Shown: positions 17,936 to 27,554, counted from the first letter of the stretch. The stretch: DNA of 64,000 nucleotides from SVFI01 sp045588655 (GCA_045588655.1 JAZNEP010000004.1:30635-94634), one strand, 5' to 3'. Numbers and translations: made by a program. Notes: generated by a model not told the origin, from the sequence alone.

Positions 17936-19128
17936 AGGGAAAAACAGTTTTGCTTGGAGTATCAGGCTCCATTGCAGCATATAAAATGGCAAACGTGGCG
18001 AGCATGCTCGTGAAACTGCATGCAGATGTGCATGTACTTATGACGAAAAATGCAACCTATTTTATCAATCCGATTACTTTTGAAACGTTGACCGGAAACA
18101 AATGTCTGGTGGATACCTTTGACCGTAATTTTGAATTTAGTGTGGAGCATGTATCACTGGCAAAGAAGGCGGATGTATGTTTGGTGGCACCGGCGACGGC
18201 AAATGTGATTGGTAAAATCGCAAACGGACTTGCAGATGATATGCTCACAACGACATTTATGGCGTGTAAGTGTCCAAAGATTATTGCACCGGCGATGAAT
18301 ACACAGATGTATGAGAATGAAATCTTGCAGGATAATATAAAAACATGTAAAAAATACGGAATGCACATTATTACACCGGATAGTGGAAGACTTGCCTGCG
18401 GAGATGTCGGAAGTGGGAAACTCCCATCTGAGCAGGTGCTGGTTGATGCGATTTTAAAAGAAATTCGTTATGAAAAAGATATGAAAGGTATATCGGTTCT
18501 TGTGACAGCAGGAGCAACCAAAGAACCAATCGATCCGGTGCGTTTTATTTCGAATCATTCCACCGGGAAGATGGGGTTTGCACTTGCGCGCTGTGCGATG
18601 GAGCGTGGAGCAGATGTAACAGTGGTTGCGGCTTCCACAAGTGCACCGGAACCGCCATATGTAAATCTTGTACGCGTTTCGACTGCGGCTGAAATGTTTG
18701 AGGCATGCAAAGAGCATGCACCGCAAGCAGACATTGTGATTAAGGCAGCAGCAGTAGCAGATTATACGCCGGCAACAGTAGCTGATGAGAAACTGAAAAA
18801 GAAAGATGATGACCTGTCAATGCAGCTGAATAGGACGCAGGATATTTTGGCCTATCTTGGTGCGAATAAAAGAGACGGACAGTTTCTTTGCGGCTTTTCA
18901 ATGGAAACGGAACATATGGTGGAAAATTCCAAGAAAAAACTTGTGAAAAAAAATTTGGATATGATTGTTGCAAATAATTTGAAGGTAGCAGGAGCCGGAT
19001 TTGGTACGGATACCAATATTGTGACACTGATTTCTGCGGATGATGTGAAAGAACTTCCGATTATGAGTAAGGAGGAAGTCGCATATGAAATACTTTCCGT
19101 AATCAAGGAACGTACAAAGGCTGAGTGA
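17929..19128 (+). CDS. coaBC: Phosphopantothenoylcysteine decarboxylase / phosphopantothenate-cysteine ligase
   Basis: A 399-residue bifunctional enzyme for two steps of coenzyme A synthesis. The N-terminal flavin decarboxylase half has GVSGSIAAYK, the active-site His in VEHVSLA and the substrate motif PAMNTQMYEN. The C-terminal ligase half has NHSTGKMGFA, AAAVADYTP and LKKK. The start lies inside the end of the ABC exporter gene with GAGGAGG before it, so translation is probably coupled, though no functional link is known. Confidence 0.95.
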   Translation: MLKGKTVLLGVSGSIAAYKMANVASMLVKLHADVHVLMTKNATYFINPITFETLTGNKCLVDTFDRNFEFSVEHVSLAKKADVCLVAPATANVIGKIANGLADDMLTTTFMACKCPKIIAPAMNTQMYENEILQDNIKTCKKYGMHIITPDSGRLACGDVGSGKLPSEQVLVDAILKEIRYEKDMKGISVLVTAGATKEPIDPVRFISNHSTGKMGFALARCAMERGADVTVVAASTSAPEPPYVNLVRVSTAAEMFEACKEHAPQADIVIKAAAVADYTPATVADEKLKKKDDDLSMQLNRTQDILAYLGANKRDGQFLCGFSMETEHMVENSKKKLVKKNLDMIVANNLKVAGAGFGTDTNIVTLISADDVKELPIMSKEEVAYEILSVIKERTKAE

Positions 19129-19156
19129 AGCCCTTAGATGCGTTAAGGAAGTAGGC

Positions 19157-20386
19157 ATGAAAAAAATAATTTTGTTTGAAGGCGATATCGAGACGCAGGG
19201 ATATTTCTCGATTCAAATGAAAAAAGAACTAGAAAGACTGGGGCATCCAGTGTATCTATATGACTTGAGATCTCCATGGAAAGCTTCCATGGAGATGCTT
19301 GCATTTATAGAAAAGGGAAACACAATTGTGCTTTCCTTTAATTTTCATGGAATGTGCATGGAACCGCAGTTTTTGGATGAGGAAGGAACTTACATATGGG
19401 ATGCACTGGGGATTACGTGCTACAACATTTTGGCGGACCATCCGTATTATTACTATGAACGTTTGTCGACATGTCCGAAAAACTATGTGCAGTTATCCAT
19501 TGATAAAGTACATGAGGCGTTTATGAAACGCTTTTTTCCGGAAGTGAAACTTGGTCCGTTCTTACCGCTCGGTGGAACAGAGCTTTCAGAAATCTTAAAA
19601 ACCAGTGAAAGAGATGGAATTTTGTGTGATTTGTCTGATGTGTGTATCGATGCCAGGCGTCCGATATCCGAACGTGAGATAGATGTAGTGTTTACTGGAA
19701 ACTATGCCTCACCTTCCCGTTTTGAAAAATATATCACAAGACTGGGGGAGGAGTATGAGCAGTTTTACTATGAAATGATAGAGGATTTGCTTGCACATCC
19801 GCAACAGGCCGTAGAGGAAGTGGTAGAACGCTATCTTCGAAGAGAAATTCCTGAGGTTACCGAGAGGGAATTAAAAGAGACGATGCAAAATATTACTTTT
19901 ATTGATTTATATATTCGTTATCATGTGAGAGGGGAAGTGGTCAAAGCTCTTGTGGATAACGGGATTAGGGTTCATGTGTTTGGAGATAAATGGGATGAGC
20001 TTGCATGTGACCATCCTGAAAATCTAATTAATGGAGACTCTCTTTATTCGGAGGAATGTCTGTATCAGATTCAAAACAGTAAGATTTCGCTCAATGTCTT
20101 ACCGTGGTTTCGCTATGGGGCACATGATAGAATTTTTAATTCGATGTTAAACGGAGCTGTTTGTTTGACTGACAGCAATCCTTACTTGGATGATTTTTTG
20201 GAGAATGACGAGAATTGCCTGCAGTTTTCGCTGAACAAATTGCAGGAGCTTGCAGATCGTATACGATGTCTACTTGACAATCCTCAGCGACTGCAGCAAA
20301 TTGCGGATGCGGGTTATGAACATGCTAAGATGCATACATGGGCAATGCGCATGCAGAGTTTCAGTCAGTGGATAGAGCGCAAATAA
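19157..20386 (+). CDS. Group 1 glycosyltransferase-like protein
   Basis: 409 residues, cytoplasmic. The C-terminal third contains RIFNSMLNGAVCLTDSNPYL and the following DENCLQFS, typical of the glycosyl transferase group 1 domain found in bacterial surface glycosylation proteins. The N-terminal half resembles a degenerate GT-B donor domain. The acceptor is unknown; glycan or protein glycosylation is only inferred. It starts 28 bases after coaBC, possibly on the same transcript. The GntR operator-promoter follows immediately. Confidence 0.7.
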   Translation: MKKIILFEGDIETQGYFSIQMKKELERLGHPVYLYDLRSPWKASMEMLAFIEKGNTIVLSFNFHGMCMEPQFLDEEGTYIWDALGITCYNILADHPYYYYERLSTCPKNYVQLSIDKVHEAFMKRFFPEVKLGPFLPLGGTELSEILKTSERDGILCDLSDVCIDARRPISEREIDVVFTGNYASPSRFEKYITRLGEEYEQFYYEMIEDLLAHPQQAVEEVVERYLRREIPEVTERELKETMQNITFIDLYIRYHVRGEVVKALVDNGIRVHVFGDKWDELACDHPENLINGDSLYSEECLYQIQNSKISLNVLPWFRYGAHDRIFNSMLNGAVCLTDSNPYLDDFLENDENCLQFSLNKLQELADRIRCLLDNPQRLQQIADAGYEHAKMHTWAMRMQSFSQWIERK

Positions 20387-20399
20387 AATAAAAATAATC

Positions 20400-20447
20400 A
20401 TATAACAGCATATAACAGTTGACAATAGTTATATGCTGTTATATACT
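20400..20447 (+). promoter_or_regulatory. GntR cassette promoter embedded in a long inverted repeat
   Basis: Arms 20400-20416 and 20428-20444 form a perfect 17-base inverted repeat around an 11-base centre. TTGACA (20419-20424) sits in the centre and TATACT (20442-20447) overlaps the right arm's end, 17 bases apart. Protein bound to the repeat would block polymerase. It lies 25 bases before the GntR gene and has no T-run, so it reads as an autoregulatory operator, not a terminator. Confidence 0.8.
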
Positions 20448-20471
20448 GTTTATACAAAAAGGGGGCAGGCT

Positions 20472-20846
20472 ATGAGTATTATAATTAATAATTCATCGAT
20501 GACACCGATTTACGAGCAAATGGTCGGACAGATTAAAGCACAAATCATGGAAGGTGAAAGAAAAGAGGGAGACATGCTGCCTTCTGTGAGAGGTTTGGCA
20601 AAAGATTTGAGAGTCAGCGCACTGACTGTTAAAAAAGCCTATGACGAATTGGAACGAGAGGGGTTTGTGAAAACTGTTCATGGGAAAGGAACCTTTGTGA
20701 CGAGCGCTAATCAGCAGCTCATGCTGGAAGAAAAGAAAAAAGAAGTGGAAGCAGATTTGGAGACAGCCATCCGAAAAGGCAGAAGCTGCGGTATGAGTGA
20801 GGAAGAAATTACAGAACTGTTTCAAATTGTTATGGAGGAATCGTGA
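20472..20846 (+). CDS. GntR family regulator, YtrA type
   Basis: 124 residues: an N-terminal winged helix (PIYEQMVGQIKAQIMEGERK, LPSVRGLAKDLRVS, TVKKAYDELEREGFV, GKGTFV) and only a short helical tail (about 80-124), as in the YtrA subgroup. It should repress this operon until an envelope or antibiotic signal releases it. The start at 20472 follows GGGGGC; an in-frame upstream ATG at 20433 falls inside the promoter. Its stop overlaps the ATPase start (TGATG). Confidence 0.93.
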   Translation: MSIIINNSSMTPIYEQMVGQIKAQIMEGERKEGDMLPSVRGLAKDLRVSALTVKKAYDELEREGFVKTVHGKGTFVTSANQQLMLEEKKKEVEADLETAIRKGRSCGMSEEEITELFQIVMEES

Positions 20847-21697
20847 TGGAATTACAAATAAAAGAAATAAAAAAGCAATATGAAAAATTTAAACTGGATG
20901 TTTCGCTTAACGTTATGCCCGGACAGATTACCGGATTGGTTGGTAAAAACGGAGCAGGAAAGAGTACAACATTTAAAGCAATACTTGGTTTGATAAAAAC
21001 CGAGGGAGGAGAAATTCTGCTTGATGGGCAGTCGGCTGCAACTTTGACGAATAAAGAAAAAGAGAAACTCGGTGTTGTTCTTTCAAATTCACATTTCAGC
21101 GGGTGGCTTACCATCAATGACATTATTCCGGTGCTGCGCAGCATGTACGTGGAGTTTGAAGAAGCATTCTTCACAGCTAAGTGTGCTGAAATGGAACTTC
21201 CTATGAAAAAGCCAATCAAAGAATTTTCAACAGGAATGGCGGCAAAACTTAAGGTGCTTATTGCAATTTCTCATAATGCAGAGTTTCTGATTCTTGACGA
21301 GCCGACAAGCGGTCTTGATGTGATGGCAAGAAATGAGATTCTTGATATGCTCAGAGAGTATATGACACAGGAAAACAGGAGTATTCTTATCAGCTCTCAT
21401 ATTTCGAGTGATCTGGAACACTTGTGTGATGATCTTTATATGATTGACAACGGTCAGATTATGATGCATGAAGAGACAGACGAACTACTGGGACGTTATG
21501 GCATATTAAAATTGACGGAGCAACAGTATGGGAAGCTGGATAGAGATTATCTTCTGAAACAGAAAAAAGACAGCAACGGATACACATGCCTGACGAGGGA
21601 AAAGGCATTTTATGTAGAAAATTATCCCGATATTGTGGTTGAGAATGGAACCATTGACGAAGTGTTTACATTGATGATACAGGGGGAAGAGATATGA
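20846..21697 (+). CDS. ABC transporter ATPase
   Basis: A 283-residue ABC-2 type ATPase with Walker A GKNGAGKST, a divergent signature EFSTGMAAKL and Walker B FLILDEPTSGLD, followed by the H-loop SSHISSDLEH. The C-terminal about 70 residues are the usual variable tail. GGAGG at 20834-20838 is seven bases before the ATG at 20846. It pairs with the next gene, overlapping by four bases. GntR-controlled cassettes of this type often respond to cell-envelope stress. Confidence 0.93.
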   Translation: MELQIKEIKKQYEKFKLDVSLNVMPGQITGLVGKNGAGKSTTFKAILGLIKTEGGEILLDGQSAATLTNKEKEKLGVVLSNSHFSGWLTINDIIPVLRSMYVEFEEAFFTAKCAEMELPMKKPIKEFSTGMAAKLKVLIAISHNAEFLILDEPTSGLDVMARNEILDMLREYMTQENRSILISSHISSDLEHLCDDLYMIDNGQIMMHEETDELLGRYGILKLTEQQYGKLDRDYLLKQKKDSNGYTCLTREKAFYVENYPDIVVENGTIDEVFTLMIQGEEI

Positions 21698-22359
21698 AAG
21701 GTTTATTGATAAAAGATTGGAAATTATTAATGAAACAAAAAAACATGCTTATTTATATGTTCGTATTGGTTTTGATGTTTCTTGCACTCCGAATGGCTCC
21801 GGAATTTATCGTGACGTACACAATGATGGTCATGCTATTTCAGACAGTCGGTACGGTTTCGTATGATGATTTTGATAATGGAATGGCCTTTTTGTTTGTG
21901 CTTCCTATAGACCGAAAGACATATGTTCGTGAGAAATATATACTTGGAATTGTGACTTCGATTGTAGCGTGGACATTTGCAGCCGGAATCGATATTATAG
22001 GCGCATTTATGCTGGGGAATTCTGGGGCACAAGCCGGAATCGAGGATATGTTGATGTCGTTATTCGTCATTTTTCCGGTGGGGCTGATTATGTGGGAGAT
22101 TCTACTTCCGTCGCAACTTAAATATGGTGCGGAGAAAGCGAGAATTGTCTTGATTATTGTTGCCGGAGTAGTAGTAGTATCCGGGGTGATATTATCCAAA
22201 ATTCTAAGCTCACAGCAGGAGAAAATGTTAACAATTAAGAAAATGGTAGAAAATCTGACACCGATGCAAGTGGCAGTAACTTTTTTGGTCGTAGCAATAG
22301 CCGGATTATGGATTTCATACATTTCTTCTGTACGGATCATGAAAAAGAAAGAATATTAG
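21694..22359 (+). CDS. ABC-2 transporter permease
   Basis: 221 residues with about six membrane segments (first near 18-36, last near 193-212), resembling the ABC-2 permease group that pairs with YtrA-type operons. SYDDFDNGMAFLFVLPIDRKTYV is a recognisable cytoplasmic loop of this family. It completes a three-gene regulator-ATPase-permease operon ended by a bidirectional terminator. Confidence 0.85.
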   Translation: MKGLLIKDWKLLMKQKNMLIYMFVLVLMFLALRMAPEFIVTYTMMVMLFQTVGTVSYDDFDNGMAFLFVLPIDRKTYVREKYILGIVTSIVAWTFAAGIDIIGAFMLGNSGAQAGIEDMLMSLFVIFPVGLIMWEILLPSQLKYGAEKARIVLIIVAGVVVVSGVILSKILSSQQEKMLTIKKMVENLTPMQVAVTFLVVAIAGLWISYISSVRIMKKKEY

Positions 22360-22382
22360 TAAACTCAATATGAATAAAAAGA

Positions 22383-22408
22383 AAAAGAGCATCAACCGAT
22401 GCTCTTTT
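22383..22408. terminator. Bidirectional terminator between ABC permease and DAHP synthase genes
   Basis: An 11-base-pair perfect stem (22383-22393 with 22398-22408), 4-base loop, A-rich before and T-rich after, between converging genes. Confidence 0.8.
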
Positions 22409-22411
22409 ATA

Positions 22412-23443
22412 TTATACATTTGCTTCTGCAAGATCGTAAATGAGACGTTCAGAATCTGCCCATCCGAGGCATGGATCCGTAATGGATTTACCGTAGATGC
22501 CATCGCCGATCTTTTGACAACCTTCTTCAATATAGCTTTCAATCATGACGCCCTTTACGAGACTGCGTATGTCACTATTCACTTTCCTTGAGTGCATGAC
22601 TTCTTTGACAATGCGAACCTGCTGTTCGTATTTTTTGCCGGAATTATTGTGGTTAGCATCAATTACAGTAGCCGGGTTTACGAGATCATGTTCGTTGTAA
22701 AGCTCAATCAGTCGACTGAGATCCTCGTAGTGATAATTTGGAAAACTTCTTCCATATGGATTAACAGAACCACGTAGCACGGTGTGTGCCAAAGGATTTC
22801 CCGTCGTTTTTACTTCCCATCCGCGGTAGGTAAAGGTGTGAGGATGTTGTGCTGCATATACACTGTTCATCATAACAGTAAGATCACCGGAAGTAGGATT
22901 TTTCATTCCGGCAGGAACATCAAAGCCGCTGACAGTCAGTCTGTGAAGCTGGTCCTCTACAGAACGGGCACCGATTGCAACATAAGACAAAAAGTCGCAT
23001 ACGTATCGATAATTTTCCGGATAAAGCATCTCGTCTGCGGAGGTCAGACCGGAAATTTCCATAGCATGAATGTGCATTTTACGCATAGCGATAATGCCGG
23101 ATACCAGATCCGGCTTTTTGGAAGGATCCGGTTGATGAACGATTCCTTTGTATCCTTCACCGGTCGTGCGAGGTTTGTTGGTATATATTCTAGGGATAAG
23201 GATTAAGCGATCGCTTACCTTATCATTCAATTTTGCAAGTCTTTCTACATAGTCACAGACCGCATCTTCATTGTCTGCGCTACAAGGTCCGATAATCACA
23301 AGAAGTTTATCACTTGCGCCGGTCAGAACGTCAGCAATTTCTTTATCCCTTACTTCTTTTATCTGTGCAATAGACGCCGGAACAGGATATTCACTGCGGA
23401 TTTCTTCCGGAGTCGGAAGCTTTTGTATAAATTCCATTCCCAT
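22412..23443 (-). CDS. 3-deoxy-7-phosphoheptulonate (DAHP) synthase, type I
   Basis: A 343-residue DAHP synthase of the AroF/G/H type, joining phosphoenolpyruvate and erythrose-4-phosphate in the first step of aromatic amino-acid synthesis. IIGPCSADN, PRTTGEGYKG, GARSVEDQLHR, GMKNPTSGD and DANHNNSGKK are the family motifs. GAAAGGA lies ten bases before the ATG. Which amino acid inhibits it cannot be told, so no aroF/G/H letter is given. It reads in the same direction as the SpoVB-like gene 73 bases upstream. Confidence 0.95.
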   Translation of the reverse strand: MGMEFIQKLPTPEEIRSEYPVPASIAQIKEVRDKEIADVLTGASDKLLVIIGPCSADNEDAVCDYVERLAKLNDKVSDRLILIPRIYTNKPRTTGEGYKGIVHQPDPSKKPDLVSGIIAMRKMHIHAMEISGLTSADEMLYPENYRYVCDFLSYVAIGARSVEDQLHRLTVSGFDVPAGMKNPTSGDLTVMMNSVYAAQHPHTFTYRGWEVKTTGNPLAHTVLRGSVNPYGRSFPNYHYEDLSRLIELYNEHDLVNPATVIDANHNNSGKKYEQQVRIVKEVMHSRKVNSDIRSLVKGVMIESYIEEGCQKIGDGIYGKSITDPCLGWADSERLIYDLAEANV

Positions 23444-23516
23444 AGGTGTATGTTCCTTTCGTATAACAATTAACGTAAGTTTATGTAGCCTAACTTCTTG
23501 ATGCTACAACAAGATA

Positions 23517-24932
23517 TTATAGCTCATGCTTTTTTGAATTGCAAGTTTCATGCGCATATGTTTCGCGCCGTATATGTCGCTTCAAGGAGGATATCATAAG
23601 AAAAATCAGAACAAGTTCACTGATGAAAATTCCACCTAAATATCCAAGCATCCCCATTTTAGGAATCAGGAAAAAAACAAATCCCAGACGAAGGAGAAGA
23701 CAAAGTACATTGAAACAGAAGGCATGAAGTGCTTTGCCTAAACCGTGTAGAATGCTGGTTAATATTCCGCCAAGATATAAAAGCGGACATGCGATGCTGA
23801 GTGTCTGAATGTAATCGCCGGCTAATTTGCTGTCAAACAAAAGCATACCGAGAAAAGGTCCAAACAAAAGAAAAACGATACAGCAAAAACTTCCAAGCAA
23901 AATGCAGGCGATTACACTTTTGCGAATGGCGGTCTTGATTTTAGGAAAATCACCTTTTGCGCCTGCTTCTGAAATATACGGAAGTAGCAGGACAGAAACA
24001 GAGGAAGTGACGGCACTCGGAAATAAAATGAGAGGATAGGTCATTCCGGTCAGAACACCATAGTTGGAAAGGGCCACAGATTTACTCATACCAAAGACCA
24101 TAAGACGATTCGGAATCTGTACTGACTCAATACTATGTAAAAAGTTGAGTGTCAGTCGATTGGCAACAAGCGGAACGGCCATATAAAGCAGTTCTCGCAA
24201 ATGTGTAATATAGGTTCCGGTATTAGAAATAAGATTAGCGGCCGATGGCTTTCGATTATTATTTACGAAAGTGTGAGTGGAGAATCTTAATGATTTTGAA
24301 AGATGCAGATACAGAGCCAGAATACTCAGCAACGTGGAACAAATTTCTCCAATCAATATTCCAAGCATGGTTACGGCAATGGAAGGGGTAGCGTGAATGG
24401 TTTCACCATAAGTATAGATAGCGTACACGCTACCGACGCGTGCTAATTGCTCAACAAGTTGCGAAATAGATGGAAGCATGGATTTCTTTAAGCCATAATA
24501 ATAGCCGTTAATACAGCTATGCAAACAGGCAAAGGGTAAGGAGAGGGAAAAGATTCGAACAAGAGGTTCGCATCGTTTTTCCATGAGAAATGCTGTGGCA
24601 ATCCAAGGAGCATTCTGATACAAAAAGCAGGCGGTGAAAACGGATAAAGTGAACGACAGTACAAAACCGGTGAAAAGGATGCGAAGCGCGGAAGCATGTT
24701 GTTTTTTTGCAATATAGGAGGCTGTGTATTTGGAAATAGAAGTCTGAATTCCTGCACAGGTGAAAGAAAAGGACAAAGCCATAACAGGAGCCAGGAGCTG
24801 GAAAATTCCCATTCCCTCCTCACCGATATGATGTGATAAAAATATTCGATAAAAAAAGCCGATAACCCGGCTGATGATTCCGGTGAGTGTGAGGATAAGT
24901 GTTCCGGATAAGAAAGGATTTTTTTTAAGCAT
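23517..24932 (-). CDS. SpoVB-like polysaccharide flippase (MOP superfamily)
   Basis: 471 residues with about 12-14 membrane helices of the MOP exporter superfamily. The N terminus (LTLTGIISRVIGFFYRIFLSHHIGEEGMGIFQL) is typical of stage V sporulation protein B and related flippases. It probably flips a lipid-linked wall or cortex precursor. The ribosome site is weak (CAGG). Several SpoVB paralogues are common in Lachnospiraceae, so a sporulation role is not certain. Confidence 0.85.
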   Translation of the reverse strand: MLKKNPFLSGTLILTLTGIISRVIGFFYRIFLSHHIGEEGMGIFQLLAPVMALSFSFTCAGIQTSISKYTASYIAKKQHASALRILFTGFVLSFTLSVFTACFLYQNAPWIATAFLMEKRCEPLVRIFSLSLPFACLHSCINGYYYGLKKSMLPSISQLVEQLARVGSVYAIYTYGETIHATPSIAVTMLGILIGEICSTLLSILALYLHLSKSLRFSTHTFVNNNRKPSAANLISNTGTYITHLRELLYMAVPLVANRLTLNFLHSIESVQIPNRLMVFGMSKSVALSNYGVLTGMTYPLILFPSAVTSSVSVLLLPYISEAGAKGDFPKIKTAIRKSVIACILLGSFCCIVFLLFGPFLGMLLFDSKLAGDYIQTLSIACPLLYLGGILTSILHGLGKALHAFCFNVLCLLLRLGFVFFLIPKMGMLGYLGGIFISELVLIFLMISSLKRHIRRETYAHETCNSKKHEL

Positions 24933-25090
24933 AAGAACCTGTGAGAACGTTTATTGTTTAGTCTATGCAAAAATAAAAGACATAGAACGAAGGAATTGGA
25001 AAAAGCTGAGTCTTGATTTGCCGGAACAGAAAAGGTATGATTGTACTGTTATTTCAATGTTTACAATAAAGGAAAGAAGGATTGTAGGAA

Positions 25091-26140
25091 GTGAAAGAGA
25101 AAGTAGTGGTAGGTTTATCCGGAGGAGTGGATTCCTCGGTGGCTGCATATTTGTTAAAAGAACAGGGATATGATGTGATAGGGGTTACAATGCTGACATG
25201 GCCGTCGACGGAGATGGAGCCACAATCGGTAATTGACGCGCGGAAAGTGGCGCAGCAGTTGGAAATTCCTTATTATGTGCTTGATTTCACTATGCAATTT
25301 AAAAGAGAAGTAGTTGACTATTTTACATCGGAATATCTTGTAGGTCGAACACCAAATCCGTGTAATGTATGCAATCGACAAATCAAATGGGAAGCACTTT
25401 TGTCATGGGCAAGAGACCATGGTGCGAATTATATTGCAACGGGGCATTATGCCCGCATTGATCAGCTTTCTAACGGAAGATATGCGATACGCAACTGCGT
25501 GACTGCGCAGAAAGATCAGACGTACGCACTGTATAATCTGACGCAGGACCAGCTTGCGCATACGCTTCTTCCAATCGGTGCGTATTCTAAAGAAGAAATT
25601 CGCCGTATCGCAGAAGAACAACATCTTCCTGTGGCTCATAAGTCAGATAGCCAGGACATCTGTTTTATACCGGATGGTGATTATGGTGCTTTTTTGGAAA
25701 AGCAGATTCCGGAGCAAATTCCGGGAGAAGGAAATTTTGTCTTAAAGGATGGAACAATAATTGGGCGTCACAAAGGTATTACACATTATACCATCGGACA
25801 GCGAAAAGGGCTTGGTATTGCAATGGGACATCCGGTGTTTGTCTGTGAAATACGCCCAGAGAGCAATGAGGTTGTTTTAGGAGAAAATGAAGATATTTTT
25901 TCGTGTAACCTGGTTTGTTCCAATATCAATTATATGGGCATGGAAGAAGGAAATGAGCCAAGCTTTTGTATGGCAAAAGTTCGTTACGCACATAAGGGGG
26001 ATGAATGCAAACTGGAAAAACTTCCGGATGGTAAGATTAGTGTACAGTTTTTGAAACCGGTCCGGGCAATTACGCCGGGACAATCTGTCGTTTTTTATGA
26101 AGGGGAGCATGTGCTTGGCGGTGGAGTAATTGAACGATAA
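25091..26140 (+). CDS. mnmA: tRNA 2-thiouridylase MnmA
   Basis: A 349-residue MnmA that thiolates U34 of Lys, Glu and Gln tRNAs. The PP-loop SGGVDSS (10-16) binds ATP. NPCNVCNRQIKW holds the catalytic Cys94 and SQDICFIPDGDY the second, Cys191. GTG start; AAGAAGG ends ten bases upstream. The length is normal. The sulfur-donor cysteine desulfurase is not adjacent. Confidence 0.95.
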   Translation: MKEKVVVGLSGGVDSSVAAYLLKEQGYDVIGVTMLTWPSTEMEPQSVIDARKVAQQLEIPYYVLDFTMQFKREVVDYFTSEYLVGRTPNPCNVCNRQIKWEALLSWARDHGANYIATGHYARIDQLSNGRYAIRNCVTAQKDQTYALYNLTQDQLAHTLLPIGAYSKEEIRRIAEEQHLPVAHKSDSQDICFIPDGDYGAFLEKQIPEQIPGEGNFVLKDGTIIGRHKGITHYTIGQRKGLGIAMGHPVFVCEIRPESNEVVLGENEDIFSCNLVCSNINYMGMEEGNEPSFCMAKVRYAHKGDECKLEKLPDGKISVQFLKPVRAITPGQSVVFYEGEHVLGGGVIER

Positions 26141-26335
26141 AATGGGAGTTGTGTTACTCTGCAAAGGATGATATAGTGAAAATATGAAATCTATAAATGA
26201 AAGGTATTATACGAGAGGAAAGGGGCTTTGTATATGAAAAGATATGTTATGTTTGCGTAGCATGGGCTATTGCAATGAAAAATAAATTGTTATAGCCAGT
26301 GCAAATCCTGAAAAATATAAACTTAGGAGGCAAAC

Positions 26336-26617
26336 ATGGGCTATATGAAAGCAGAAGAGATTCTGCCGATGGAAATAATTGAAATGATACAGCAGTATGT
26401 GGACGGGACCAATATTTATATTCCGAGAAAACATGGCAGCAGACAGGAGTGGGGCGCAAAGACTTCGTATCGCTGTGAATTGCAAAACAGAAATCAAATG
26501 ATTTATAGAGAGTATTTGACCGGAGTGGCAAAGAATGAACTGGCCAAAAGTTATTATTTGTCCGAAAAGAGCATACAACGTATCATTCGACAGGAAAAGT
26601 TAAAAAATGTGAGCTGA
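26336..26617 (+). CDS. CD3324-type small helix-turn-helix protein
   Basis: 93 residues, matching from memory a small Clostridia family (CD3324-like): MKAEEILP, IQQYVDGTNIYIPRK and a C-terminal helix-turn-helix (AKNELAKSYYLSEKSIQRIIR). It probably binds DNA; targets are unknown. AGGAGG precedes the start. Its stop codon lies inside the stem of its terminator. The 195 bases before it hold no gene, only an eight-codon reading frame (26234) and an imperfect inverted repeat near 26265-26297. Confidence 0.8.
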   Translation: MGYMKAEEILPMEIIEMIQQYVDGTNIYIPRKHGSRQEWGAKTSYRCELQNRNQMIYREYLTGVAKNELAKSYYLSEKSIQRIIRQEKLKNVS

Positions 26618-26637
26618 AACAGCTCACATTTTTTTTT
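26606..26637. terminator. Bidirectional terminator overlapping the CD3324-like stop codon
   Basis: A perfect 10-base-pair stem (26606-26615 with 26621-26630) is followed by seven T on the plus strand and by T-rich sequence on the minus strand. Confidence 0.85.
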
Positions 26638-26643
26638 GATACT

Positions 26644-27462
26644 TTATAACTTTATAAATTCCGGTATGCGGTTTTCGAATACACAGTAATATTTGAAACC
26701 AATATCTTTTAACATCTGTTCGACAATGTCGAAAGAATTTTGTAAATCATCAGTACAATGGGCGTCTGAACCGATAGTGATAATTTCGCCACCAAGTTCC
26801 TTATATCGTTTGATGATTTCAGGGCACGGGTTAGTAGTGCCAAGGTCTCTGCGGAAACTACCGGTATTTACCTCGATTCCCTTCTCATTTTCGATGAGGA
26901 GACGAAGGATTTCGTCAATCACATCTGCATAATCACTATAGCGGTAGTTCTTGTTTTTTGTTGGGCCATAGCGCACAACATAGTCAAGATGACCGTATAC
27001 ATCGAAATTGTGAAATCCTTTTACATTTTCAAGAATGGATTCAAAATATTCACGATAGGCTTCCTTTTCCGTGCGTCCTTCGTAAAATTCCTTATAATAC
27101 GGATCACGTCCGTGACAGACGTGAGAGGAACCAATAATAAAATCAAAATCATGCGACTTTGCAAGAATTAGGTTCTTACGCTTAATGGCAGAATCGAGAC
27201 CGAGTTCAATACCAAATAGAATTTTGATTTTTCCTTCATATTTTTCGCGTGCACGAAGTAGGTCAAACAGATATGCATCTACATTTAATAGGAACATATC
27301 CGGTTTATCAGTGTCGCGATAAGGATAATCAAAGTCATTGTGGTCCGTAAAACAAATCTGTGTCATGCCCAGTGAAACGGCTTTTGCAACCATTTCGTCA
27401 ATTGTGGATTTCGCATCTCCAGAATAAGTGGAGTGTACATGTGCATCAGTGAAAATAGACAT
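26644..27462 (-). CDS. PHP-domain phosphatase (histidinol-phosphatase HisJ/HisK family)
   Basis: 272 residues, a single PHP domain. Metal ligands are visible in DAHVHSTYSGD, CFTDHND, GSSHVCHGRD, VYGHLDYV and GSDAHC. The family includes histidinol-phosphate phosphatase HisK, but no his genes adjoin, so another phosphoester is possible. AAGGAG precedes the start. Confidence 0.85.
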   Translation of the reverse strand: MSIFTDAHVHSTYSGDAKSTIDEMVAKAVSLGMTQICFTDHNDFDYPYRDTDKPDMFLLNVDAYLFDLLRAREKYEGKIKILFGIELGLDSAIKRKNLILAKSHDFDFIIGSSHVCHGRDPYYKEFYEGRTEKEAYREYFESILENVKGFHNFDVYGHLDYVVRYGPTKNKNYRYSDYADVIDEILRLLIENEKGIEVNTGSFRRDLGTTNPCPEIIKRYKELGGEIITIGSDAHCTDDLQNSFDIVEQMLKDIGFKYYCVFENRIPEFIKL

Positions 27463-27554
27463 AAGCTTCTCCTTATTGTAGGTTAATATAGGATCATAAA
27501 ATGAATGACCGTATTTAGTATAACCGACGGAAAGAGGGATGACAACGAAAATTC

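Noticed and set aside
26234..26260. Leader peptide gene before the CD3324-like gene
   Set aside because: Only eight codons, poor ribosome site and no attenuator-type hairpins; kept as a weak observation only.
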